NCBI GenBank assembly: GCA_963560245.1
Contig: CAUWNS010000011.1
Coordinates: 1 to 57,612, forward strand
Origin: Pseudoruminococcus_B sp937901805
GTDB taxonomy: Bacteria > Bacillota > Clostridia > Oscillospirales > Ruminococcaceae
Length of the DNA stretch: 57,612 bases
Reading direction: 5' to 3'
A model generated the notes under the pieces. It was not told where the DNA came from. It saw nothing but the letters and a program-made list of their open reading frames with translations, and searched no databases. How positions within the stretch are numbered: the stretch's first letter is position 1; each line of letters opens with the position of its first letter. Shown in pieces: positions 35,858 through 43,094 of this stretch. A program made the translations under genes and the position numbers.

Positions 35858-36824
35858 ATGATAAAAGAGGTCAACCAAAGCTTCTCAAAATACATTACCT
35901 TAAATATTCTTGGTATGCTGGGTCTATCCGGTTATATTTTGGCAGATACTTTTTTTGTATCAAATCGTCTAGGTTCTCAGGGATTAGCTGCACTAAATCT
36001 GTCCATTTCAGTATAGGGAGTCTATCAAATATCTTTCTGGATTATCTTTTTATGTATCCATTAAATATGGGTATCTTTGGCGCCGCTTTTGCTACAGGAT
36101 TAGCACCTGTTATTGGACTATCTATTTCATCAATCCATATATTAAAGAAAAATCATAAATTTTACCTAGTAAAAACAAGACTATCCTTTCAAACTGTTTT
36201 TGATATTTCAGGATTAGGCAGCGCTGCATTTGTCAATGAATTTTCTTCTGGGATTGTATTAGTAATTTTCAATTTATTGTTGCTTTCTTTTGCTGGCAAT
36301 CTTGGAGTAGCTGCATACGGAATTATTGCAAATTTGGCCTTAGTGACAGTTGCCATCTTTACAGGCTTTCGCAAGGGGTACAACCGCTGATTAGTCGTGC
36401 CTATGGAAAAAATAAGATGAAAGAAGTGAAATGCCTCTATCATAAAGCTGTAATTCTGTCCGGTATTTTGGGAGTTCTAATTATAGCAGTCGTATTTCTT
36501 TTCACAACGCCGATTGTTTCCGTATTTAACAGTGAACAAAATATGGAATTACAAAAAATGGCAGAAAACGGCCTTCGGATTTATTTTGTTGGATTTCTAT
36601 TTGTTGGATTCAATATCGTAACTGCTTCCTTATTTGGGGCAATTTCCCAACCCAAAGCTTCCTTTTTTCTCTCTGTTTTTCGTGGATGTATTGGGATAAT
36701 CCTAATCGTATTCCTCTTTTCATATTTGATGGGATTATTTGGTGTCTGGATTACATTTCCAGTTGTGGAACTGCTCACGCTACTGATAGGAATAGGCCTA
36801 TACAAAAAAATTCTCTCTGTATAA
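35858..36824 (+). pseudogene. Decayed MATE-family efflux transporter
   Basis: Three pieces of one MATE protein remain. Residues MIKEVNQSFSKYITLNILGMLGLSGYILADTFFVSNRLGSQGLAALNLSIS lead to TAG at 36014-36016. In the same frame follow GSLSNIFLDYLFMYPLNMGIFGAAFATGLAPVIGL..., which normally lies over 100 residues further on, so a large internal deletion joins them at the stop. A one-base loss near 36368 (GFRKGYNR* instead of GFAQGVQPLISRAYG) then shifts the rest (LISRAYGKNKMKEVKCLYHKAVIL...LYKKILSV) into another frame to 36824. GGGAGG lies upstream of the ATG. MATE proteins are about 450 residues; this one cannot be functional. Confidence 0.85.
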
Positions 36825-36835
36825 GCTTACAATCA

Positions 36836-37837
36836 TTACGGATTTTTTTTTTGCTTATTCCCCCTTGGATGTATCCCAGAAAGGGGAGAGGCATCGGAAG
36901 CCTTTTCCAATTGAGAACTGGTTACGTGGGTATAGATTTCCGTAGTTCCAAGATTAACATGACCCAGTATTTCTTTCAGCACACGAATATCCACATTTCC
37001 ATGCTGATACATCAGTGTTGCAGCAGTATGACGAAGTTTATGAGTAGAATATCCCATATTGCCAAGACCGGCATCTTGAAGGTGTTTCGAAACCAGCTGT
37101 TGAACCCTGCGTTTATCGATGCGTTTCCCTAATCTGGATAAGAATAATGCATTTTTATCTTTAATATGGCTAATATTTTTAGTACGGACTGCAAGATAGG
37201 ATTGTATCGAAGAAAGGCACGCATCGTTTAGATAAACAATGCGTTCTTTGTTTCCTTTACCAGTCAATCGTAAAGTATTATCTTGGATATCAGATAGGTT
37301 AATTCCTACCAGTTCAGAAAGCCGCATTCCGCAATTTAAAAATAAAGTTAGGATACAATAATCTCGTTCCTGATACTCGCCATCCACATGATTGAGAAGT
37401 TCTAAACTTTGCTCTAATGACAGATATTTAGGAAGTGTTTTTTTCAATTTAGGAGTTTCCAAATCCTTAACAGGATTTTCTTCCAATAGATGGGCTTTTG
37501 AAGTCAAATAATTAAAAAAGCTTCGTAAACAAGATACTTTTCTGGCACGTGTTTTTGCACTATTAGAGCGCTCAGACAGCGTATAATTAAGGTATTCATA
37601 AACATCAGAAAGTGTAATTGTTCGAATAAAATCAATTGAAATATCTGAAATAGGAATTTTATTAAAACTTGTTTTAGAAGGAAGCAATCCGCGTAACTCC
37701 TTCATAAAACGAAAGAAATTGCGTAAGTCAATATAGTAAGAATTTATGGTAGCAGATGAGCGTCCCTTAATTGTCTCCATGTAAAATAAAAAGTCCCGCA
37801 ATATTGGAGGACAATCATTTAATATTTTTTTGTCCAA
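36836..37837 (-). CDS. XerC-like tyrosine recombinase
   Basis: About 333 residues with an N-terminal SAM-like core-binding domain (LRDFLFYMETIKGRSSATINSYYIDLRNFFRFMK) and a catalytic domain with Arg in FLNCGMRLSELVGI, Lys in TGKGNKERIVYL, HKLRHTAATLMYQ (H-x-x-R), LGHVNLGTTEIYTH (H and the nucleophilic Tyr). All catalytic residues are present. It is of the chromosome-dimer/XerC kind more than phage type, and no prophage genes surround it. The start is uncertain: TTG 37837 has GGTGGTG upstream, other candidates run to 37852. A perfect 34-bp palindrome lies about 80 bp upstream (37915-37948). Confidence 0.8.
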   Translation of the reverse strand: MDKKILNDCPPILRDFLFYMETIKGRSSATINSYYIDLRNFFRFMKELRGLLPSKTSFNKIPISDISIDFIRTITLSDVYEYLNYTLSERSNSAKTRARKVSCLRSFFNYLTSKAHLLEENPVKDLETPKLKKTLPKYLSLEQSLELLNHVDGEYQERDYCILTLFLNCGMRLSELVGINLSDIQDNTLRLTGKGNKERIVYLNDACLSSIQSYLAVRTKNISHIKDKNALFLSRLGKRIDKRRVQQLVSKHLQDAGLGNMGYSTHKLRHTAATLMYQHGNVDIRVLKEILGHVNLGTTEIYTHVTSSQLEKASDASPLSGIHPRGNKQKKNP

Positions 37838-37914
37838 ATGAAACACCACCAAATCGTTTTAAAATAGATAGTATCCTCATTATAATCAAAACAAGTCGTT
37901 CTATCAACATCCCC

Positions 37915-37948
37915 TTAATTTCGCTAAATTTTAATTTAGCGAAATTAA
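37915..37948. repeat. Perfect 34-bp palindrome upstream of the XerC-like gene
   Basis: Two 16-nt arms (37915-37930 and 37933-37948) are perfect reverse complements around a 2-nt centre. The core reads TTTCGCTAAAT...ATTTAGCGAAA. It is A/T rich with a CG step in each arm. It could be an operator, a recombination site or a transcript hairpin. It has no U-run on either side. Confidence 0.6.
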
Positions 37949-38001
37949 ATACTCTTCTAATATCCACCCCTTTTATTACCCTGCCTCATATTTTATACAA
38001 G

Positions 38002-38031
38002 AAAACCCCTGTTTACTAGACAGGGGTTTTT
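38002..38031. terminator. Terminator after the DUF624 gene
   Basis: AAAACCCCTG and CAGGGGTTTT arms, with a loop TTTACTAGA, can terminate on both strands. It lies just after the DUF624 stop codon on the - strand. Confidence 0.75.
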
Positions 38032-38032
38032 G

Positions 38033-38935
38033 TTATTTTTCAGATGGTTCTGATTGGTCTATATTAGCTTCTTCACTGGAATCAGAGATAAATAACTCAT
38101 TCTCCTGGGTGCTCACAACTTTTTTTACAGGAAGATAGTCAAAAGAATGTTCGTTCATTTCTGCCAGTCTCTGTTTTTCCATCTCCTCTTGGTACTCTTC
38201 ATCGTAATAATGCAGAACTTTCTCTTCAGGATGTTGTTCGTAATACCGATCAATCATATACTTCTTAACTAATGGATAGGTATTAAAAGTGATAATAAAG
38301 CCAATTGTAGAGATAGCTAATGGTATTATAAAAATAATAGTAAAAGGGAAAAAACGATAAAGTAAAAAAGCAAGCACACCTACAATCGCAACTGTTATAA
38401 TGTTTGTTTTTAATCCCAAAAATACAAACAGCAGAGAATTTTTATAAATTTGAGTAAGTTTTAAATTGAAAGTGATTAAAATCAGATGAAAATAGAAATT
38501 CATAACAATAAAAATGACAAAAAAAGTGATACAAAGAATCATTAATATCATTAATGCACCATTTCCAGTTTTGCGTATCATAGTTGAATACAAATTAATG
38601 GATATACCACACAAAGCAAAAATAGCACCATTAATTAAACTGGATATAAATTCCTGTTTCCAGTTTTTGAGTGCTGCGTCAAAAAAATCAGACATCATAA
38701 AAGTATGCTCTTCCCTTGCATAACTCCGAAGAATATAAACAAACCCAGCGGTCGCTGGCCCTATTGTAATAATCGGCAAACAGCAAACTAAATAGAGCAG
38801 ATTTAATAAAACCAATTTTGTGAATTTTCGAAAATACAGTTCAAAAAATAGAAAGAACCGTTTCTTTTTCGGACGGTTCTTTTCAATTCCGGGACCGGGT
38901 TTATTATATCCCGTTAAAGTATTAAAAAGACTCAA
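38033..38935 (-). CDS. YesL/DUF624 family membrane protein
   Basis: About 300 residues. The N-terminal PKKKRFFLFFELYFRKFTKLVLLNLLYLVCCLPIITIGPATAGFVYILRSYAREEHTFMMSDFFDAALKNWKQ matches the DUF624 pattern (family typically LxxN..WlLc.lPvvTiGpa..al), followed by about five more membrane segments and an acidic soluble tail of about 80 residues. YesL of B. subtilis sits in pectin-use operons, but the function is unknown. The likely start is TTG 38935 with AAGGAG 8 bp upstream; the GTG at 38944 is too close to it. It lies 36 bp after xerD. Confidence 0.75.
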   Translation of the reverse strand: MSLFNTLTGYNKPGPGIEKNRPKKKRFFLFFELYFRKFTKLVLLNLLYLVCCLPIITIGPATAGFVYILRSYAREEHTFMMSDFFDAALKNWKQEFISSLINGAIFALCGISINLYSTMIRKTGNGALMILMILCITFFVIFIVMNFYFHLILITFNLKLTQIYKNSLLFVFLGLKTNIITVAIVGVLAFLLYRFFPFTIIFIIPLAISTIGFIITFNTYPLVKKYMIDRYYEQHPEEKVLHYYDEEYQEEMEKQRLAEMNEHSFDYLPVKKVVSTQENELFISDSSEEANIDQSEPSEK

Positions 38936-38971
38936 TATAACCACTCCTTAATCATTTCAATGCATAGAGAC

Positions 38972-39865
38972 TTACCGATTTTTGATTTTTGCGCGCGGAT
39001 GATAACGATTATAAACATCTCTAAATTTATTTTTGACCACTTGTGCATAAATTTGAGTTGATGAGATGTCTGCATGACCAAGCATCTCTTGAATATCTTT
39101 TAGCTGCGCCCCGTTTTCCAACAAATGGGCAGCAAATGAATGCCGTAACGTATGCGGCGTAATCTCCGTTTTTATATGGCTTATTTCTGCATACGATTTA
39201 ATTATTTTCCAAAAGCCCTGTCTTGTCAACCTTTTTCCATTTAAATTTACAAAAAGTGCATGCTTTTCTTCCACAGGGATCATTTTTCCACGGACTCGAT
39301 GCATATAGTCAGACAAGACCTGCAAAGCCTCTGAATAAATTGGTAAAGTCCGTTTGATATGACCACTCTGACAATTCAAAATACCTACAGACAAATTGAT
39401 ATCTTCAATATCCAATGCAATTAATTCGGATACGCGAAGACCAGTCGCATATAAGAGTTCCAACATTGCTTTATCTCGGCATCCTTTTGGATCGGTTTCA
39501 TCCGGTGCACGCAACAACATGTCCACTTCTTTGGTGCTGAGAATAGTAGGGATCTTTTTAGGGATTTTTTTTGTCTTTATAGCACGAACAGGATTATCTT
39601 CAATATATCCTTTGGTTACCAAATATTGATAAAAACTTCTCAAAGAAGCGATATTTCTTGTGATTGTAGAATCACTTTTCCCTTCTTTTTTCAGATATTC
39701 GGTATAATCCTCTACTGTTTGCGTTGTTATTTCAAAAAAGCTGGTATTTCCCAAATACCGTAAAAAATAAGTTACATCCCTTAGATAAGAGTCCAGTGTG
39801 TTGGAAGAAGAATGTTTGTATTCTGTCAAATAATCCCGATATTCGTCAATGAATTCTTGCACCAT
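38972..39865 (-). CDS. xerD: Site-specific tyrosine recombinase XerD
   Basis: The 297-residue protein has the core-binding domain (VQEFIDEYRDYLTEYKHSSSNTLDSYLRDVTYFLRYL) and the catalytic residues in LLYATGLRVSELIALDIEDI (Arg), QSGHIKRTLPI (the usual Lys region reads GHIKR), HTLRHSFAAHLLENGAQLKDIQEMLGHADISSTQIYAQV (H-x-x-R, H, Tyr). ATGLRVSEL and ENGAQLKDIQEMLGHADISSTQIYA are diagnostic for XerD. It resolves chromosome dimers at dif with XerC. spoIIM upstream and xerD downstream is the same pairing seen in bacilli. Confidence 0.9.
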   Translation of the reverse strand: MVQEFIDEYRDYLTEYKHSSSNTLDSYLRDVTYFLRYLGNTSFFEITTQTVEDYTEYLKKEGKSDSTITRNIASLRSFYQYLVTKGYIEDNPVRAIKTKKIPKKIPTILSTKEVDMLLRAPDETDPKGCRDKAMLELLYATGLRVSELIALDIEDINLSVGILNCQSGHIKRTLPIYSEALQVLSDYMHRVRGKMIPVEEKHALFVNLNGKRLTRQGFWKIIKSYAEISHIKTEITPHTLRHSFAAHLLENGAQLKDIQEMLGHADISSTQIYAQVVKNKFRDVYNRYHPRAKIKNR

Positions 39866-39888
39866 TCTTCTCCCCTTTTAAAGTGTAT

Positions 39889-40566
39889 TTACAAACTGAA
39901 AAATGTCAAAAATCCTATACTGATACCTGTGCAAAGCAGTAATAAAAGAAGTGAGACAATTACAAAAAAGAATATTCTTGCAGAATATTTTTGAATAGAT
40001 AACCACGACTCTGCTCCGCTTTTTTGCTTAAAAGCTAAAAGAGAAAAGCAATGGATAGAATATTTCCACGCTTCACGACATGCATACAGCATTGCAACCA
40101 TCCCTACAATAGCTCCGGGAAAAACCACAAAAGCACTGTAAAGAATCCCCTTGCCTCCATATTGGGCATACAAATATCCCATACATGATCCGATTCCCAG
40201 TCCACGAAAAACAGGGACAAAAAGAATCACCGGCTGGGACAAGGCAAAGAAGCCACATAAATATAAAACAGCCATTGTGATTAATAAAGGAAAACACTGG
40301 TAATAGAAGGCATTAAAAAAGCCATGGCCGCTTGTTTGTCGATTAAGCACAATACCTGTTAATTTAGAAAAACGGTCAACTAAGTATTCGGATGTTCCAC
40401 TTTGTACTAGTACAACACCCATCGTGAGTCCGGCCAAAAACAAAAGCCCAAATAGAGACAAATAATAGCTGTCATGCCAAGCAATCCCCTTTACAGTCAT
40501 ATGGCGTTTATTAGAGGAAAGATGTTCCAAACTAAGCCTTGTACTACTTCTTTGCATGGCAACCAT
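39889..40566 (-). CDS. spoIIM: Stage II sporulation protein M-like membrane protein
   Basis: The 225-residue protein has an N-terminal soluble segment then four to five membrane helices with FGLLFLAGLTMGVVLVQ, the FNAFYYQCFPLLITMAVLYLCGFFALSQPVILFVPVFRGLGIGSCMGYLYAQYGGKGILYSAFVVFPGAIVGMVAMLYACREA core of SpoIIM, and a final helix. SpoIIM, with SpoIID and SpoIIP, drives septal peptidoglycan hydrolysis and engulfment in the mother cell. It implies spore formation or its recent ancestry. A sigma-E-like promoter lies at 40588-40617. xerD follows 23 bp downstream. Confidence 0.82.
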   Translation of the reverse strand: MVAMQRSSTRLSLEHLSSNKRHMTVKGIAWHDSYYLSLFGLLFLAGLTMGVVLVQSGTSEYLVDRFSKLTGIVLNRQTSGHGFFNAFYYQCFPLLITMAVLYLCGFFALSQPVILFVPVFRGLGIGSCMGYLYAQYGGKGILYSAFVVFPGAIVGMVAMLYACREAWKYSIHCFSLLAFKQKSGAESWLSIQKYSARIFFFVIVSLLLLLLCTGISIGFLTFFSL

Positions 40567-40587
40567 CCTTTTCTTTTTGATACTATA

Positions 40588-40617
40588 TTGATATGATCAA
40601 AAAGAAAAAGATATGAC
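40588..40617 (-). promoter_or_regulatory. Possible sigma-E promoter for spoIIM
   Basis: On the - strand GTCATAT(C) (40617-40610) and CATATCAA (40595-40588) are about 14 bp apart. This resembles the sigma-E consensus (GTCATATT / CATACAAT), and B. subtilis spoIIM is a sigma-E gene. The -10 match is only partial (about 5 of 8). Confidence 0.35.
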
Positions 40618-40900
40618 CTTATATCCTGATAATTTCTGTAGACTATTCTTTAAAAAATTAACAATAACACTATAATACAAAAACTGACTAATAGCAACAG
40701 AATAAGTGAAATCTTATCAAAGTTCAGCAGAAGAGCACAAAGAAGGAGGATGCGAGATTATGTAACCTCACTAAATATTATGTAAATTAAATTATGTAAA
40801 TCTATTTTCGATTATGTCTACTAATGAACTTTTGTTCATTGGCGAAAATCCTTCTTATAAAAAACAAAAAGATCTTGGTCATAAAATGAAAAAAGGGATA
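40618..40900. other. Intergenic region with ATTATGTAA repeats
   Basis: No gene is seen between spoIIM and the SCIFF maturase gene, which both read leftward. The region holds four copies of ATTATGT(AA) starting at 40757, 40777, 40791 and 40811 in the same orientation. There is also an AATGAAC/GTTCATT inverted repeat (about 40825-40841). An AGGAGG at 40744-40749 precedes only very short frames. Confidence 0.45.
40757..40817 (+). repeat. ATTATGTAA direct repeat cluster
   Basis: Copies at 40757-40765, 40777-40785 and 40791-40799 are ATTATGTAA; a fourth, ATTATGT, is at 40811-40817. Start-to-start spacing is 20, 14 and 20 bp. The second copy with its flank (TTATGTAAATT) resembles the XerD arm of dif, but no matching XerC arm is present. 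Confidence 0.5.
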
Positions 40901-40938
40901 AAAAATCCCCCTGCCTCATATGAGGCAGGGGGATTTTT
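40901..40938 (-). terminator. Terminator after the SCIFF maturase gene
   Basis: AAAAATCCCCCTGCCTCA and TGAGGCAGGGGGATTTTT form an 18-bp stem around the centre at 40919-40920, with T-rich ends on both strands. It lies 6 bp beyond the scfB stop codon. Confidence 0.85.
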
Positions 40939-40943
40939 ATTTT

Positions 40944-42305
40944 TTATTCCGCTAATGCAGCCTTAATCATAATTGCACATTCTAAACGTTTTTTCTCTAA
41001 GTCACAAGCTAATTTATGGGAACAAAGCAAATCGCCAGCATACTGGACGTTATTTGCATTACATCCCCCGCTGCAATAGAATTTAGCCCAACAGTTTTGA
41101 CAATCTTCTTTATCATAGACCGTAGTATGGGCAAACCTCTCCTTCATTTCCAAATTCAAAGTATCATCCAAAACACTTCCCATTTTCCATTCAGGATTTC
41201 CAACAAACTGATGACAAGGATAGACATCTCCGTCTGGAGTTACCGCGACATACTCATTGCCGCATCCACAGCCACGCAGACGTTTGATCGCGCAAGGTCC
41301 CTGATCCAAATCGATCATGAAATGGAAAAAGTTTATGGAATCCCCATTCTTTTTATGTTCAATAATTTTCTTCGAGAGTTTTTCATATTCAGCAAAGATT
41401 TCAGGTAAATCCTCAGTTGTAAGTGTATAATCATATTTTGGATCAGAGACAACTGGTTCAACGGAAATTTGGTCAAAACCTTCCTGATAGAGATGCTCTA
41501 CATCATTCGTGAAATCCTTATTAAATTTTGTAAAGGTTCCGCGTACGTAGTACTGATCGTGACCACGTTTTTCCACTAAATTTTTATATTTGTCAATGAT
41601 AGCACTGTAACTACCAGTGCCATCTACTCTTACGCGCAGACGATCATTTACTTCCGGACGGCCATCAATGGAAAGCACCACATTGGACATTTCTTGATTG
41701 ATAAAATCAATTTTATCATCCGTTAGAAGCATCCCATTTGTTGTAATGGTAAAACGGAAGTTTTTATTGTATTTTTTTTCTTCCTCTCTGGCATATTCAA
41801 CCACTTGTTTGACAACGTCAAAATTCATCAGTGGTTCGCCGCCAAAGAAATCCAATTCCAGGTTATGCCGGCCTTCAGAATGTTTGATCAGAAAATCAAT
41901 AGCCTTCTTACCCACTTCAAAAGACATATATTTTCTGCCTTCTCCAAAATCACCAGTAGAAGCAAAACAATATTTGCATCTCAAATTACAATCATGCGCA
42001 ATATGCAGGCACATGGCTTTAATGGGTGCAGAAACCATTAAATTAGAAAATTGCGCATAGTCATCCGATGAAAACAGCTGCCCGGCTTGGAATAATTCAT
42101 AAAGTTCCTGATAACAAGCAAAAATTTCCTCTTGTGTATATTTTTTTCTCAACGCCTGTACTGCCTCTTCCGGACAGTGCGCTGACATGTTTTTTTCATT
42201 GAGATAGTCAAGCAGTATATAAGACAGCTCATCGACGACATGAACCGCACCGCTATTGACATCAAGTACAATATAGTACCCATTTAAATAATATTTATGT
42301 ATCAT
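40944..42305 (-). CDS. scfB: Radical SAM SCIFF peptide maturase (thioether-forming)
   Basis: The 453-residue protein has an N-terminal peptide-binding region (about 1-85, with the YYLNGYYIVLDVNSGAVHVVDELSYILLDYL start typical of SCIFF maturases), the radical SAM cysteines C106-x3-C110-x2-C113 in HDCNLRCKYCFASTGDF, DFFGGEPLMNFDVV, and a C-terminal SPASM domain with GCGCGNEYVAVTPDGDVYPCHQFVGNPEWKMG and DCQNCWAKFYCSGGCNANN. Its family installs sulfur-to-carbon thioether bridges in the SCIFF precursor, giving a ranthipeptide. The precursor gene lies 85 bp upstream. The physiological role of SCIFF is not settled, though it has been tied to cell-density control in Clostridia. Confidence 0.93.
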   Translation of the reverse strand: MIHKYYLNGYYIVLDVNSGAVHVVDELSYILLDYLNEKNMSAHCPEEAVQALRKKYTQEEIFACYQELYELFQAGQLFSSDDYAQFSNLMVSAPIKAMCLHIAHDCNLRCKYCFASTGDFGEGRKYMSFEVGKKAIDFLIKHSEGRHNLELDFFGGEPLMNFDVVKQVVEYAREEEKKYNKNFRFTITTNGMLLTDDKIDFINQEMSNVVLSIDGRPEVNDRLRVRVDGTGSYSAIIDKYKNLVEKRGHDQYYVRGTFTKFNKDFTNDVEHLYQEGFDQISVEPVVSDPKYDYTLTTEDLPEIFAEYEKLSKKIIEHKKNGDSINFFHFMIDLDQGPCAIKRLRGCGCGNEYVAVTPDGDVYPCHQFVGNPEWKMGSVLDDTLNLEMKERFAHTTVYDKEDCQNCWAKFYCSGGCNANNVQYAGDLLCSHKLACDLEKKRLECAIMIKAALAE

Positions 42306-42332
42306 CTTATCCCTGCCTTATCTTTTTCCATA

Positions 42333-42364
42333 AATATAAGGGACAGCCATCTGCCCCTTATATT
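42333..42364 (-). other. Stem-loop between scfA and scfB
   Basis: AATATAAGGG (42333-42342) and CCCTTATATT (42355-42364) form a 10-bp stem extended by CAG/CTG after one mismatch. It sits in the 85-bp gap between precursor and maturase genes, with no U-run after it. Confidence 0.5.
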
Positions 42365-42390
42365 GTTTCTTATTTAGTTTGACTGTTCCA

Positions 42391-42528
42391 CTACTTCTCG
42401 CACTTCTGATTTGCAACCGTACAGGACGTTTTGCAAGCAGACTGGCAGGAAGCCTGGCATTCGCCACAGCCACCTTTTACAGCAGACTCTTTCAGGTTCG
42501 CTTTATTTAAAGTCTTGATGTGTGCCAT
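42391..42528 (-). CDS. scfA: SCIFF six-cysteine precursor peptide (ranthipeptide)
   Basis: This 45-residue peptide is short. It begins MAHIKTLNKANLKESAVKGG and has six cysteines at 21, 24, 28, 32, 36 and 43 in the C-terminal core (CGECQASCQSACKTSC, then VANQKC), the 'six Cys in forty-five' pattern. The N-terminal part is the leader recognised by the maturase; the core carries Cys and Thr/Ser/Asn acceptors for thioether bridges. GGAGGTTGTTATTT sits before the ATG. It has its own promoter (42564-42592) and is likely made in large excess over scfB. Confidence 0.93.
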   Translation of the reverse strand: MAHIKTLNKANLKESAVKGGCGECQASCQSACKTSCTVANQKCEK

Positions 42529-42563
42529 AAATAACAACCTCCATTGCTCAGTATTGTATAGTT

Positions 42564-42592
42564 ATTATAGCATACAAAATTGTATGATTCAA
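42564..42592 (-). promoter_or_regulatory. Promoter of scfA with palindromic operator in its spacer
   Basis: On the - strand TTGAAT (42592-42587) and TATAAT (42569-42564) are 17 bp apart. The spacer holds a palindrome, CATACAA-AA-TTGTATG (42571-42586). A second small palindrome, ATGATTCAATCAT (42585-42597), covers the -35. A repressor bound there would block RNA polymerase. Confidence 0.65.
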
Positions 42593-43012
42593 TCATTTCC
42601 GGCGTTTTTTTCTATTTACTCCAAAAAATCCTCCAACTGCGGCCGGAAGCAGGCAGAGTAATAGTTTCATAAGACCAATGGTTCCAAATCCCGATTGTGT
42701 AAAAATCGTTCCAAAAATTGCTAATAGAATATAAGAGAGCAGACCGGTTCCCCCACCAATGAGCAACCCTTTTTCTTTTGATATCCGGGAAGCTACATAT
42801 CCGCCGGTTAAAGCTGCAAAAGCAATGAGAAGGTAGCTTATCGCAAATAAAGTGGTTTCGCTTAAATCCTTGTTCATTATGAGAATGGCAAAGAGCAAAA
42901 GTATTATGAAAAAGCATCCCAAAAACGTAGCAGAACCGATAACAAGCGGCTTTACCCACTTTAAAAATACTGTTTTTTCAGTTTTTGGCACTTTTGTCTG
43001 TGATGCCCTCAT
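42593..43012 (-). CDS. TIGR04086-type membrane protein
   Basis: The 139-residue protein has four membrane segments: VIGSATFLGCFFIILLLFAILIM, TLFAISYLLIAFAALTGGYVAS, GLLIGGGTGLLSYILLAIFGTIF and MKLLLCLLPAAVGGFFGVN, with a basic tail. The glycine-rich helix ends and the position between yajC and the SCIFF genes match the TIGR04086 family of small clostridial membrane proteins. The function is unknown; a role in export or in sensing the SCIFF product is only a guess from position. Its start codon directly follows a 24-bp hairpin that includes the probable ribosome site (GGGGG). Confidence 0.75.
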   Translation of the reverse strand: MRASQTKVPKTEKTVFLKWVKPLVIGSATFLGCFFIILLLFAILIMNKDLSETTLFAISYLLIAFAALTGGYVASRISKEKGLLIGGGTGLLSYILLAIFGTIFTQSGFGTIGLMKLLLCLLPAAVGGFFGVNRKKRRK

Positions 43013-43015
43013 AAA

Positions 43016-43074
43016 AATAACCCCCGTTTTTTCATATCATGGATACCTAATGATATGAAAAAACGGGGGTTATT
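43016..43074 (-). other. 24-bp hairpin between yajC and the TIGR04086 gene
   Basis: Two 24-nt perfect arms (43016-43039 and 43051-43074) surround an 11-nt loop. On the - strand the 3' arm ends in CGGGGGTTATT followed by TTTATG, so it acts as terminator or hides the ribosome-binding site of the next gene. Confidence 0.7.
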
Positions 43075-43094
43075 ATGACAAGCATATTTGTTGT

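Noticed and set aside
36836..39865. Prophage or integrative element, suggested by two tyrosine recombinases
   Set aside because: No structural, replication or mobilisation genes and no flanking repeats are visible, and the neighbours are housekeeping genes.
40761..40788. A dif chromosome-dimer site near xerD
   Set aside because: The right arm TTATGTAAATT fits, but the left 11 bp match the B. subtilis XerC arm at only about 3 positions, so it is not a complete dif.
40744..40789. Short leader peptide MRDYVTSLNIM or an ATG-TAA start-stop element
   Set aside because: The AGGAGG touches the first ATG (no spacing), no + strand gene follows within range, and the frame lies in repeat DNA.
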